A stretch of 24,483 nucleotides of DNA from a virus, in the IMG/VR virus record IMGVR_UViG_3300010368_003491, positions 1-24,483 of that record. The stretch is one strand, 5' to 3'. Of the stretch, positions 8,153 through 15,200 are shown one piece after another. Numbering within the stretch: the stretch's first letter is position 1; each line of letters opens with the position of its first letter. Under the pieces are notes generated by a model that was not told the origin of the DNA, ran no database searches, and saw only the letters and a program-made list of their open reading frames with translations. The position numbers were made by a program, and so were the translations under genes.

Positions 8153-8821
8153 TTATACTCCATACATTTTTTCATTTGTTTGTTTTTTCTTTACGTAAGG
8201 AAAATTTATGTAAGTTGCTTTTAATCCTTCCGAATTTGCAACATATCCATGTGCAGTTATAGTTGCTTTGAATTCTATAATATCACCAATCCTAAGATTA
8301 AATCTTTTGGTTCCTTTATTTATTACAAGATTTCCATTTTCATCTCTAAAGTAAGTATAATTTCTTTTTGCATAATTATTACCAACCCACTCATTCGTAG
8401 AATGAGAACCAAAATACCGCAATACAAGATTTTCTCTATTTCCAACTTCACCGATATATTTTCCTGAAATGTCAAATTCCATTTCTTGTTTTTTTGCTAC
8501 TTTTTTACCATCAAGTATCTGTTCGGTAGTTCCTTCGATAGAATATATTTCTCCATTATAATATACCCAAAGAGCGTTTTCTAGAGAACCGTTTTTTAAA
8601 ATCATTTGATCTGAAATTAAACTGAAAGTCATCTCTTGGTCTTTATCATATAACCAACCCAAAAAAGGACATTTATAGTTGTCATACGCTGCATATACAC
8701 GATTACTTTCGTTTATGCGGCAATTAGGATACATTTCTGCCAAAGCATCTTTGATAAGTCTTGGTGCATCTGCTTGCATGACATTTTTAATTTCTTCTAT
8801 ATCAGTTGAAAAACATAGCAT
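8153..8821 (-). CDS. Unknown protein with possible C-terminal OB-fold-like domain
   Basis: About 222 residues from the ATG at 8821 (GGGG nine nt upstream); an in-frame ATG at 8836 is an alternative that would overlap the previous stop. The N-terminal half (IEEIKNVMQADAPRLIKDALAEMYP) is uncharacterised. The C-terminal half carries GKYIGEVGNRENLVLRYF, then YTYFRDENGNLVINKG and a lysine-rich strand FKATITAHG. This order resembles a beta-barrel nucleic-acid-binding module I have seen in several phage replication-associated proteins. The OB-fold idea is an inference. Its stop and the next start (8151) are nearly fused, so the two are translationally linked. Confidence 0.65.
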   Translation of the reverse strand: MLCFSTDIEEIKNVMQADAPRLIKDALAEMYPNCRINESNRVYAAYDNYKCPFLGWLYDKDQEMTFSLISDQMILKNGSLENALWVYYNGEIYSIEGTTEQILDGKKVAKKQEMEFDISGKYIGEVGNRENLVLRYFGSHSTNEWVGNNYAKRNYTYFRDENGNLVINKGTKRFNLRIGDIIEFKATITAHGYVANSEGLKATYINFPYVKKKQTNEKMYGV

Positions 8822-8825
8822 GTTG

Positions 8826-9254
8826 TTATACCCCATACATTTCTGTAACAATTGCACCTGCAATTTTCATATCAATCAAAGAACCAAATTTGGTTTTAAG
8901 TGCTTTCATCGCTACACCTTTATTTGATGGTTTTTCTTGACCAAATTCATGTAAAAGATATATACGAACATCATCTTCTGATGTGAGTTCTGGTAGAACA
9001 CTCTCTAACAGAGAGATTTCAGATTGCAGAACTGCGATTTTGTTTTCATCTTTTATAACTGAAATTACACTTTTGTTTTTATCAATCAATTTTTTGATAA
9101 CTGAAATTGCTTCATCTTCTGTGGTTTCACGGTTTCCAGCATTTTTTCCGACATTCTCAATTTCACTAAGAACGTAAACAGAAAATGATGCAAGTTTTCC
9201 ACGGTCCCTACGAATTTTCATAGACTCATTTTTAAGTTTTTCAACCACACTCAT
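8826..9254 (-). CDS. YqeY/GatB-domain-like protein
   Basis: About 142 residues from the ATG at 9254, which has AAGGA eight nt upstream. The protein matches the YqeY family, related to the tRNA-binding tail domain of the GatB amidotransferase subunit: MSVVEKLKNESMKIRRDRGKLASF at the start, ISLLESVLPELTSEDDVR in the middle and the signature NKGVAMKALKTKFGSLIDMK followed by GAIV near the end. YqeY proteins are about 148 residues, so this is full length. The family is thought to bind tRNA or assist aminoacyl-tRNA metabolism; the phage role is unknown. It overlaps the upstream gene by 14 bp. Confidence 0.8.
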   Translation of the reverse strand: MSVVEKLKNESMKIRRDRGKLASFSVYVLSEIENVGKNAGNRETTEDEAISVIKKLIDKNKSVISVIKDENKIAVLQSEISLLESVLPELTSEDDVRIYLLHEFGQEKPSNKGVAMKALKTKFGSLIDMKIAGAIVTEMYGV

Positions 9255-9762
9255 TATCAATATCCTTCATAATTTTATTTGCGAAAGAAGCAGTATCTTT
9301 CATAATTCGTTCTACTGCTTTTTCATGTCTTTGTTTACTATTAAGCATCATATCAATTTGTTGATCGCGTGTCAATGGCATTTTTTTATTTGCTGCCCAT
9401 TTTTCAGGAAATTCTTTTTCAAATGTAGAATACCCTTTACTACCAGAACCAATGATTTTCAATGTACCTTTTTTGATCCCAACCGTTATATCTCCTTCTG
9501 GATTTGGATCATTTAACATTACATTCCACATTTCGTCAAATCGTTTTTCACGCTGTGCATTTTTCTCTGGTGTGTCGAGAGATTTTATCTGTAAATACGC
9601 AGAAATTATTGATTTCACATCACTTGCTGCTTCCATAACACCATCATCTTGTCCATAATGATATGATACTTTCAACCAACGCTTGAATTTTTCTAGATCA
9701 TTATCAGAAAATTCTTTTTCTATGTTTTCTTGAATCATTTTATAAAATTCATCAAATTCCAT
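9241..9762 (-). CDS. Hypothetical phage protein
   Basis: About 173 residues from the ATG at 9762, which sits one base after the metallophosphoesterase stop codon with GGAGA upstream. It is charged and soluble, without cysteines until the last residues. A helical N-terminal part (EFYKMIQENIEKEFSDNDLEKFKRWL) is followed by YHYGQDDGVMEAASD, a short beta segment VGIKKGTLKIIGSG and a helical C-terminus. I do not recognise a family. It is co-transcribed with the phosphoesterase and YqeY-like genes. Confidence 0.7.
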   Translation of the reverse strand: MEFDEFYKMIQENIEKEFSDNDLEKFKRWLKVSYHYGQDDGVMEAASDVKSIISAYLQIKSLDTPEKNAQREKRFDEMWNVMLNDPNPEGDITVGIKKGTLKIIGSGSKGYSTFEKEFPEKWAANKKMPLTRDQQIDMMLNSKQRHEKAVERIMKDTASFANKIMKDIDNECG

Positions 9763-9763
9763 T

Positions 9764-10390
9764 TTAAATCTCCACATCTACGAAATCACTAATTCCAATG
9801 CATTGGAATGTGGTTCCTTCCATTTTCATAATTTGTGTATCGTGCCAATGACCGAAAAAATGCAATTCTGGTTGATGAATTTCAAACATCACTTGAAGTG
9901 CTTGCCCTGTCCTTGTAGCATATTGCCTACCAGAAAAAGTTTTGCCTTTCTTGACAAACATCTCATTAGAGACAGACAGTGGACAATCATGTGTGATCAT
10001 GACTCTTGGTTTCATAATAGAATATATTTCAATAATTTTATCAAGTTCTGTATATGAAAGTTCTTCATCTGCCCACCAATTAACATTTTCTTTTCTGATA
10101 CCTCTATCAATAGACCATGCACCGCCAACATACATTACATCATTTTCGATAGTTCCATCTGGAATATACCCAACCATGTCTTGTTTACATTTTGACGGGT
10201 TGTCATGATTTCCTCTAATGAACCTATGCTGCCCAGAAGAATGAAAATTATTAACACGATCATGCCAATATGTACCACTAAACCCAATCCCAAAATCACC
10301 AACTTGGATGGAATTGTGTTTAATATTTTCTGTAATTATTTGGTAATCATTCCAATTACCGTGAATATCACCAATGATTCGTGTCAACAT
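9764..10390 (-). CDS. Calcineurin-like metallophosphoesterase
   Basis: A 208-residue enzyme with all five metallophosphoesterase motifs in order: GDIHG (Asp8, His10), GDFG (Asp32), GNHD (Asn61, His62), THD (His134) and GHWH (His181, His183). These coordinate a two-metal centre that hydrolyses phosphomono- or phosphodiesters. The likely substrate is a nucleotide or nucleic-acid phosphate, but the sequence does not settle it. AAGGAG lies seven nt before the ATG, and a TTGACA/TAAGTT promoter sits upstream, making it the first gene of a leftward operon that ends at the homing endonuclease. Confidence 0.9.
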   Translation of the reverse strand: MLTRIIGDIHGNWNDYQIITENIKHNSIQVGDFGIGFSGTYWHDRVNNFHSSGQHRFIRGNHDNPSKCKQDMVGYIPDGTIENDVMYVGGAWSIDRGIRKENVNWWADEELSYTELDKIIEIYSIMKPRVMITHDCPLSVSNEMFVKKGKTFSGRQYATRTGQALQVMFEIHQPELHFFGHWHDTQIMKMEGTTFQCIGISDFVDVEI

Positions 10391-10412
10391 TTTAATTCTC
10401 CTTCATACAATA

Positions 10413-10441
10413 AACTTATCAAAATATGTATTATATGTCAA
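10413..10441 (-). promoter_or_regulatory. Sigma70-like early promoter before the metallophosphoesterase gene
   Basis: On the - strand, -35 TTGACA (10441-10436), a 17-nt spacer and -10 TAAGTT (10418-10413). It lies in the 71-bp gap between the 10462 gene and the phosphoesterase gene, about 23 bp from the start codon. Confidence 0.65.
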
Positions 10442-10461
10442 CTAATTTATCATATTGCTTC

Positions 10462-10830
10462 CTAATACCCTGTTACAGGATTACTACGACACACAGAATT
10501 CAATTCAATTTCAGGTTTATTACCACTAAAATTTCTTGACCATTCTGATTGTGGCATTTCTATATATGGATTTTCCCGTCTTGCAAATCTACCACCTGTC
10601 CATTCATCCCAATAATTGAATTTTGCTTTAAAAACTTCAATGTGCATCATGTCATGATGACTTTCGAAAAATGGGCGGCATTTTGGAAGACAATCATTTT
10701 TATATTTTTGTCTTATTGCCTTTGCCTTTTCTTGACTCTGTGCAAAAGTTTCGAGTGGACCATATTTCTCTAGTCGATATGCGTTACCTTTTTTAATTGT
10801 TTCATTTGCTTTTTTAAAAAAATTAAACAT
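10462..10830 (-). CDS. Hypothetical phage protein
   Basis: A 122-residue basic protein of unknown function. The start follows GGGAGAA and is separated from the methyltransferase stop by one base. Visible features are an N-terminal MFNFFKK, a Cys pair in CLPKC near residue 47, and the aromatic, histidine-rich segment ESHHDMMHIEVFKAKFNYWDE, which could bind metal but matches no family I know. It ends just before a promoter-containing gap and is probably the last gene of its unit. Confidence 0.7.
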   Translation of the reverse strand: MFNFFKKANETIKKGNAYRLEKYGPLETFAQSQEKAKAIRQKYKNDCLPKCRPFFESHHDMMHIEVFKAKFNYWDEWTGGRFARRENPYIEMPQSEWSRNFSGNKPEIELNSVCRSNPVTGY

Positions 10831-10831
10831 A

Positions 10832-11362
10832 CTACGTTCTCCCTACAAAAATTGTTTTTTCACATGGGTTCTTGTCAAACAGATACCATACACAGTTATC
10901 TTTTCCTGTCGATTTACTATCTTCTATCCACTTCACTCTACCTACAGACACTATTTTATGACAATATTCCATATATTGGATTGACTGTTTTGTGTGCATC
11001 CAATCGGCATCAAACAATAACCAAGTCTGTCTTTGTTGTCTAAAATGTTCTATCATTGGATGTAATATTTTACGATTCCAAGGAGGATTTGTTATAATGA
11101 ATTCAGTGTTATGTGGAACTACCAAATCTAACGCATCAATAGTTTCTACACCATCATCTTGTGGTTCTATATCTGAAAGTATAGAAGCAATGCAACTAGA
11201 ATTTGTCAAATAATCAAGATGTATTGCCAATCTACAATCACCAGCACATGGTTCTGCATAGACAAAATCTTCTGGTAAGTGTGGTATAAGCGGTTTCACT
11301 GCTTCTAATGGCGTGCTATAAAAATCTCTTTCGCGTCTTATGTAATCGCTTCGTTTTCCCAT
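10832..11362 (-). CDS. SAM-dependent DNA amino-methyltransferase-like protein
   Basis: A 176-residue class I methyltransferase. Motif I is EPCAGD (residues 37-42) for SAM binding, Asp64 in LSDIEP fits motif II, and TNPPW (91-95) is the catalytic motif IV of N6-adenine or N4-cytosine enzymes. The opening RERDFYSTPLEAV resembles the phage Dam-type family. It probably methylates phage or host DNA, possibly to evade restriction. At 176 residues it is small and lacks an obvious target-recognition domain, so an RNA or small-molecule substrate cannot be excluded. The start abuts the upstream stop, with GGAAGA as ribosome-binding site. Confidence 0.8.
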   Translation of the reverse strand: MGKRSDYIRRERDFYSTPLEAVKPLIPHLPEDFVYAEPCAGDCRLAIHLDYLTNSSCIASILSDIEPQDDGVETIDALDLVVPHNTEFIITNPPWNRKILHPMIEHFRQQRQTWLLFDADWMHTKQSIQYMEYCHKIVSVGRVKWIEDSKSTGKDNCVWYLFDKNPCEKTIFVGRT

Positions 11363-11363
11363 A

Positions 11364-11600
11364 CTATTCTTCCAATAGACTATTTAATATGTACACACAA
11401 CGCGCCAAACTATCACGAACATATTCGACATCTTCTACTTCACAAATTTTATTCCCAACAGAACGTAATTCTATAAATTCGTTCAACATGCTTTCAAGAG
11501 AAATTGTCTGTAGTGGCGTTTCATCATCTCCAATATATACTTCTATCCCATCAGTATCAAGAAAAACAGACACATCTACTTTAATATTTGCTGTTATCAT
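11364..11600 (-). CDS. Hypothetical small protein
   Basis: A 78-residue acidic protein, with a beta-rich N-terminus (ANIKVDVSVFLDTDGIEVYIG) followed by helices (SLESMLNEFIELRS, YVRDSLARCVYILNSLLEE). Function is unknown. AGGAAAAT precedes the ATG. It lies just downstream of the terminator that ends the GapR operon, so it may be expressed by readthrough. No separate promoter was recognised. Confidence 0.65.
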   Translation of the reverse strand: MITANIKVDVSVFLDTDGIEVYIGDDETPLQTISLESMLNEFIELRSVGNKICEVEDVEYVRDSLARCVYILNSLLEE

Positions 11601-11616
11601 TTCATTTTCCTATAAT

Positions 11617-11640
11617 AAAAGGGTGGCAATTTTGCCACCC
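11617..11640 (-). terminator. Rho-independent terminator after the GapR-like gene
   Basis: An 8-bp stem, GGGTGGCA (11621-11628) with TGCCACCC (11633-11640), extendable to 9 bp. On the - strand it is followed by TTTTATTAT. It lies six bases past the GapR-like stop codon. Confidence 0.85.
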
Positions 11641-11645
11641 AATAA

Positions 11646-11906
11646 TCACATTCCGAGTGCTTCCATATACATTTGTGTGATTGCTTCTTCTTCTTCAATA
11701 TCATCACGATGACGCTTACGAAGGCGGACAACTTTACGTATTACTTTCGTATCATAACCACGTCCTTTTGCTTCTGCCATAACTTCTTTTTGTTGGTCTG
11801 CGATGTCTTTCTTTTCAGCATCAAGACGTTCATAACGTTCAATAAAGGAACGAAGTTCATCTGCTGTTACACGGTAGGTTTCGCTTGTATTTTCTTCATC
11901 ATTCAT
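11646..11906 (-). CDS. GapR-like (DUF2312) DNA-binding protein
   Basis: An 86-residue protein matching DUF2312/GapR almost end to end: TADELRSFIERYERLDAEKK, then ADQQKEVMAEAKGRGYDTKV and the basic KVVRLRKR, ending in EEEEAITQMYMEALGM. GapR of Caulobacter is a nucleoid-associated protein that clamps overtwisted AT-rich DNA and supports replication. The family is characteristic of Alphaproteobacteria, so this gene is a host clue. Its phage role is inferred: it could manage supercoiling on replicating phage DNA or mimic the host protein. AAAAGGAGA precedes the ATG, which overlaps the upstream stop as ATGA. A terminator follows. Confidence 0.9.
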   Translation of the reverse strand: MNDEENTSETYRVTADELRSFIERYERLDAEKKDIADQQKEVMAEAKGRGYDTKVIRKVVRLRKRHRDDIEEEEAITQMYMEALGM

Positions 11907-12094
11907 CTTTTTTCTCCTTTTGATTGTAATTCTTTTAGTCTAATAGTTGCAGATACTGCTGCATCTAATTCTTCACGATTATTAGATATACTTACACAAT
12001 CCCAAATTTCTGAAAATGACACTTCACTAAAAAACGCATTGCCCAATGAACTGGTTATGTAATTATAATCTGTGATTTCGTATTCTTCTTTCAT
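11903..12094 (-). CDS. Hypothetical small acidic protein
   Basis: A 63-residue protein with no recognised family. It starts MKEEYEITDYNYITSSLGN and ends in a helical segment with LDAAVSATIRLKELQSKG. AGGTGA is the ribosome-binding site, and the stop overlaps the GapR-like start by four bases (ATGA), so the two are translationally coupled. Confidence 0.65.
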   Translation of the reverse strand: MKEEYEITDYNYITSSLGNAFFSEVSFSEIWDCVSISNNREELDAAVSATIRLKELQSKGEKR

Positions 12095-12097
12095 ATA

Positions 12098-12520
12098 TCA
12101 CCTATGAAGTGGATATTTACCCAAAATAAAACTTGCCATATCGTCATTTGATTTATCTGGTACAAAAACATATGCACAGGTATCGAGTGGCAAATAATGG
12201 ACTACCTTACCATCAACAATTGGATATGTTGGATCATGAACTATTCCAGAAATGTATCCCATTTTTTGTGCAATGTCAACAGTTTTTTGGATTTCTTTCA
12301 TATCTGCTTCAAGTACAAGAACAGTTCCAAAACCTTGTTTGGTCTGTAATTGCCAGACATTGCCAGCATTTATAATGTCGATATCAGGTTCTGCTGTTTC
12401 GCTTGCATAAGTCAAAAAATGGTCAATGAACGCATTTGATGCATGTGAACCTTGTGCAATTGCCTTTCCCGAATTCATAGAATCCAAATCATTGCGCATT
12501 AAAATATATAGAACTTCCAT
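12098..12520 (-). CDS. Peptidyl-tRNA hydrolase 2 (Pth2)-like protein
   Basis: A 140-residue protein with the Pth2-type N-terminal signature: a first strand YILMRNDL, then MNSGKAIAQGSHASNAF at residues 15-31, which contains the Lys and Ser/His positions conserved around the Pth2 active site. The middle (GFGTVLVLEADMKEIQKTVDIAQKMGY) and the late DTCAYVFVP strand fit the fold. Pth2 releases tRNA from stalled peptidyl-tRNA in archaea and eukaryotes; bacterial and phage homologues are mostly unstudied, so the activity is an inference. Its ATG overlaps the upstream TAA by one base. Confidence 0.75.
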   Translation of the reverse strand: MEVLYILMRNDLDSMNSGKAIAQGSHASNAFIDHFLTYASETAEPDIDIINAGNVWQLQTKQGFGTVLVLEADMKEIQKTVDIAQKMGYISGIVHDPTYPIVDGKVVHYLPLDTCAYVFVPDKSNDDMASFILGKYPLHR

Positions 12521-12897
12521 TAATTTTTCTCACTTTTTTCACTATTCTGCATTGCTTTCAGGATAGTACCTACTATTCCAATAGCAATAACAGGAATAAA
12601 AATACCTGAAATTAGAACAAACCCAAACTTATACATGGTAATAATGCTAACAATATAAAGAATTTGAACCATGAATATAATAGACAGTGATGGTTTTTCC
12701 ATCATATCATATTGATTTTTTATTTCTTCTAGATCAACAATAAAATTTAGTGCCGCTGCACTGCCAACAACAATGTTGAATGTTGAAATAGAAAGAAGTG
12801 CCATTACCACATATAATCCATATACGATACCGTAACTTGCCATCATTACTGCAACTCCATTAATTGCAGCGTATATTAGTAGGTTAACATCTTTCAT
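12520..12897 (-). CDS. Polytopic membrane protein, function unknown
   Basis: A 125-residue hydrophobic protein with about four predicted transmembrane helices: near residues 5-25, 27-50, 71-92 and 94-115. A charged loop (DLEEIKNQYDMMEKPS) lies between the second and third, and there is a short basic tail. AAGGAT precedes the ATG. It sits between DUF932 and the Pth2-like gene in one leftward operon. No pore, transporter or holin signature is obvious, and no lysis enzyme lies nearby, so I do not call it a holin. Confidence 0.75.
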   Translation of the reverse strand: MKDVNLLIYAAINGVAVMMASYGIVYGLYVVMALLSISTFNIVVGSAAALNFIVDLEEIKNQYDMMEKPSLSIIFMVQILYIVSIITMYKFGFVLISGIFIPVIAIGIVGTILKAMQNSEKSEKN

Positions 12898-12917
12898 TTT
12901 TTATCCTTGTATTATTG

Positions 12918-12939
12918 AGAAGCGACTTATGCCGCTTCT
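12918..12939 (-). other. Stem-loop spanning the DUF932 stop codon
   Basis: A 7-bp perfect stem, AGAAGCG (12918-12924) with CGCTTCT (12933-12939), encloses the stop codon. No T run follows on the - strand, so it is not a normal terminator. It may be an mRNA processing or stability element. Confidence 0.35.
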
Positions 12940-13895
12940 GCCATTTTAATTGCTTCATTAAGAGCAACAATTTTCCTATCACGGTTTGGACCATACCAAG
13001 AACTATTCATTCGACTATCGTTAGTACGTCCAAGTTGGTGATCGCACATATAGGTGACAGCATTGAAAAGTTGCCAATATGAACCTTTTGCAAATTCGGC
13101 ACCTGGTTGCGTTTCAACAACTTCAATTGCCTTTTCCGCAGTTGGTGACAAGTCTTTATTTTCTTTTGTGCTTTCACCAAATACTTTTTTGAAATACTTC
13201 CGCATGTCAATAACATTATAATTTTTAGAACCAAGAAATTCTGCTGCTTCTTTGAATTCTTCCATTTTCCCATGTGACAAACCAAGAATTTCTTTGACTT
13301 TTTCTGCATCAAATTGTGAACGGTGATTGACACGAACCCCTGCTTGACTTTTTTCACCTAGTGCTACTGTTAGCGTGTTGTTACATACTACACGTGTAGC
13401 AACAAAGCGAACATCAATGGATTTACCATATACGTGGGGGTTTGAAAAAAGAAGATATCCGTTAACTTCATCACCATTAAAAAGTGAAAAACCATCTTTC
13501 AAATCAGCAAGTGCCCATACCATTTGTCCATCTTTTAGAGAACCCGCAGTGTCCATGACCATATCGCCTTTGGAAACAAAATCGGTGAAAAAGTCAAATG
13601 CGTCTTTGTTCTGAACAGGATTCCATCCTTTTCCAACTTGTGTCAATACGCGACCATCTGTTTCACGCACAAGCGCATCTTGACCAGTTTTCAGACGTTT
13701 AATTTCACCATTGATTTCCATTTCTGCAAAAGTTGGAACTTTTGTGACTGTCCAATCAAGACCTGCTGCTTGCATGATTTCTTGTGGTGTCATATCATCT
13801 TCTACAGGAACCCCAAGTCCATGCCAAGGTACACCATTAGAAAGGCGATATGCCATTTGTGCTTGACCATCAATTATTTCTAGTTCATGCGCCAT
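12927..13895 (-). CDS. DUF932 phage/plasmid-like protein
   Basis: A 322-residue protein of the DUF932 (TIGR03299-like) family common on plasmids and phages. The N-terminus MAHELEIIDGQAQMAYRLSNGVPWHGLG, the segments VGKGWNPVQNKDAFDFF and VRFVATRVVCNNTLTVAL, and the late SYWQLFNAVTYMCDH are diagnostic. The biochemical function is unknown; early expression in large phages is common. AAAAAGGAG precedes the ATG, and a TTGACA-type promoter lies about 35 bp upstream, overlapping the end of the previous gene. It heads the operon running to the GapR-like gene. Confidence 0.9.
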   Translation of the reverse strand: MAHELEIIDGQAQMAYRLSNGVPWHGLGVPVEDDMTPQEIMQAAGLDWTVTKVPTFAEMEINGEIKRLKTGQDALVRETDGRVLTQVGKGWNPVQNKDAFDFFTDFVSKGDMVMDTAGSLKDGQMVWALADLKDGFSLFNGDEVNGYLLFSNPHVYGKSIDVRFVATRVVCNNTLTVALGEKSQAGVRVNHRSQFDAEKVKEILGLSHGKMEEFKEAAEFLGSKNYNVIDMRKYFKKVFGESTKENKDLSPTAEKAIEVVETQPGAEFAKGSYWQLFNAVTYMCDHQLGRTNDSRMNSSWYGPNRDRKIVALNEAIKMAEAA

Positions 13896-13927
13896 TTTAA
13901 AACTCCTTTTTGATTTTGTATATTGGA

Positions 13928-13956
13928 AATTTACATTATGATTATGTGTTTGTCAA
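13928..13956 (-). promoter_or_regulatory. Sigma70-like early promoter before DUF932
   Basis: -35 TTGACA (13956-13951), a 17-nt spacer and -10 TAAATT (13933-13928) on the - strand. It lies just past the stop codon of the upstream gene and about 33 bp before the DUF932 start. Confidence 0.7.
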
Positions 13957-13959
13957 CAC

Positions 13960-14316
13960 TTAATCAACAAGTTTGTAATTTTTTCCGTAATCACCGACAT
14001 TGACACGCATGTAATATGCGGTATCGAAATAATCAGTCATAGAGTCACTGTTATCATACCACACATCACCCATCATTGCAGAGAAAATTTTGTTGACAAA
14101 TTCTTTCGCTTTACCGCTAAAATTGCTGCCGTTTGCATGGTGGATTTGGACATATCCGCGTTCTGCGACACCGAAATCAAGCGAACCTTCTTTGATATTA
14201 ACAACAAGAGTGCTATGATTTTGAATGGCAATAGTGCCTTTGACACCATATTTTTTCATAACTGCTTTAATAGCAGGAGCAAGTTTTTTCTTGGTTTCTT
14301 GGGAGATGTATGCCAT
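13960..14316 (-). CDS. Conserved hypothetical phage/plasmid protein
   Basis: About 118 residues from the ATG at 14316, which has AAAGGTG upstream; an in-frame GTG at 14325 overlaps that site and is unlikely. It begins MAYISQETKKKLAPAIKAVMKKYGVKGT and continues with a beta segment LVVNIKEGSLDF. This opening is shared, as I recall, by small proteins on phages and plasmids of several proteobacteria, all without known function. It has its own strong promoter and is flanked by another on the far side, so it forms a single-gene unit beside DUF932. Confidence 0.75.
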   Translation of the reverse strand: MAYISQETKKKLAPAIKAVMKKYGVKGTIAIQNHSTLVVNIKEGSLDFGVAERGYVQIHHANGSNFSGKAKEFVNKIFSAMMGDVWYDNSDSMTDYFDTAYYMRVNVGDYGKNYKLVD

Positions 14317-14350
14317 ATGAAGCACCTTTCTTTCTCTGTCTTACAAGATC

Positions 14351-14379
14351 AATATAAGGTATGTTCATGTGGTTGTCAA
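14351..14379 (-). promoter_or_regulatory. Strong sigma70-like early promoter
   Basis: -35 TTGACA (14379-14374), a 17-nt spacer and -10 TATATT (14356-14351) on the - strand. It is the closest to consensus of the six promoters of this type seen here and drives the gene starting at 14316. The -35 overlaps the stop of the gene upstream. Confidence 0.8.
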
Positions 14380-14759
14380 CTATGTTTTGAAATGTTTTTT
14401 ATGATTTTTACTATTTTTTTGTTTTCTGCGTGACTAATGTCATACCAACCTTTTTGGTCAAAAATTTTGGTGCCTTTGACTATTTGAAAATGACCTTCTG
14501 TGTTGACAATGCGCACATCTTGGTTTTTTTCGCAAAACTCTACTAATGTTTGATCACTATCATATTCTTCAAAATCGTAATCATTGTCTATAAGCACTAA
14601 TAGAAGTTCTGATAACGACATGCCGCCATACCAAGCATCATTTTTGTGGAAAAAATCTCTAATTTCAATAAACACTGATTTGAAATTTCTGTCTAAAATG
14701 TAACAAAGAACTGCCACGCCGCAACATGGTAGTTCTTTAGGAATATTGTAGTTTGTCAT
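14376..14759 (-). CDS. Small protein with possible papain/C39-like cysteine peptidase fold
   Basis: A 127-residue protein. A near N-terminal Cys pair in LPCCGVAVLCYI (Cys12, Cys13), GGMSLSELLLVL near residue 45, and a later GHFQIVKGTKIFD with His90 and Asp101 follow the Cys...His...Asp order of small papain/C39-like proteins in phages. The first Cys lies at the start of a hydrophobic helix, as in that fold. There is no Gln oxyanion residue that I can place confidently, so it may be inactive. The start overlaps the previous stop by one base. The fold is an inference from motif order; no substrate is suggested. Confidence 0.55.
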   Translation of the reverse strand: MTNYNIPKELPCCGVAVLCYILDRNFKSVFIEIRDFFHKNDAWYGGMSLSELLLVLIDNDYDFEEYDSDQTLVEFCEKNQDVRIVNTEGHFQIVKGTKIFDQKGWYDISHAENKKIVKIIKNISKHS

Positions 14760-15070
14760 TAGTGGATTGCGTTAGAATACTCTGGAAGATTATCCATCAT
14801 TTGACCTGTATGTTCGCCATAACCCTCTTTAATAAGATTAACACATGAAACATACTTTTCTTGTGTCTTCAACTCACCAATAATGAATTCAAAATCTTCT
14901 TCATCTTGTTTTAGGAATTTATCTGCGTACAATTTTGCTTCTATTGAATCCTTGAATGTGGGTGCTTTATATAGACCAAAATCATACAATTTACTAAAAA
15001 AACCATAATTATCATAGGTTCCTAAAAAAACACCACGTTCTTTACAAATAATACAAAAACGATTATTCAT
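14759..15070 (-). CDS. Hypothetical protein with N-terminal cysteine pair
   Basis: A 103-residue protein of unknown function. It opens MNNRFCIICKERGVFLGTYD, where CxxC could bind zinc but no second pair is present, and continues with an aromatic region (YGFFSKLYDFGLYKAP) and acidic helices. GGAAAAT lies upstream of the ATG. Its start overlaps the end of the 45-47-residue gene upstream by eight bases, and its stop overlaps the next start, indicating coupled translation. Confidence 0.65.
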   Translation of the reverse strand: MNNRFCIICKERGVFLGTYDNYGFFSKLYDFGLYKAPTFKDSIEAKLYADKFLKQDEEDFEFIIGELKTQEKYVSCVNLIKEGYGEHTGQMMDNLPEYSNAIH

Positions 15071-15200
15071 TATTATTTTCCAGAAGTTTTAATAATGCTT
15101 TTATTTCTTTTTCTTTTTCAATATTATCTATATTTTTACTATCCATTTCAATTATGGATGCCACACGTTCAATTCTATTAATAATTTTTTGTTTGCTCAT
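15063..15200 (-). CDS. Very small helical protein (45-47 aa)
   Basis: A short gene reading MSKQKIINRIERVASIIEM at its start and ending LLKLLENNNE. It is lysine- and glutamate-rich and looks like a single long helix. The ATG at 15200 has GGAG nine nt upstream; an in-frame ATG at 15206 is only three nt from that site and less likely. It lies directly behind a good TTGACA/TATCAT promoter and overlaps the next gene start by eight bases, which supports it as a real first gene. Function unknown. Confidence 0.6.
   Translation of the reverse strand: MSKQKIINRIERVASIIEMDSKNIDNIEKEKEIKALLKLLENNNE

Noticed and set aside
12520-12897. Holin
   Set aside because: The protein has four hydrophobic helices, but no endolysin or spanin is nearby and the size and early operon do not fit a T4-type holin.
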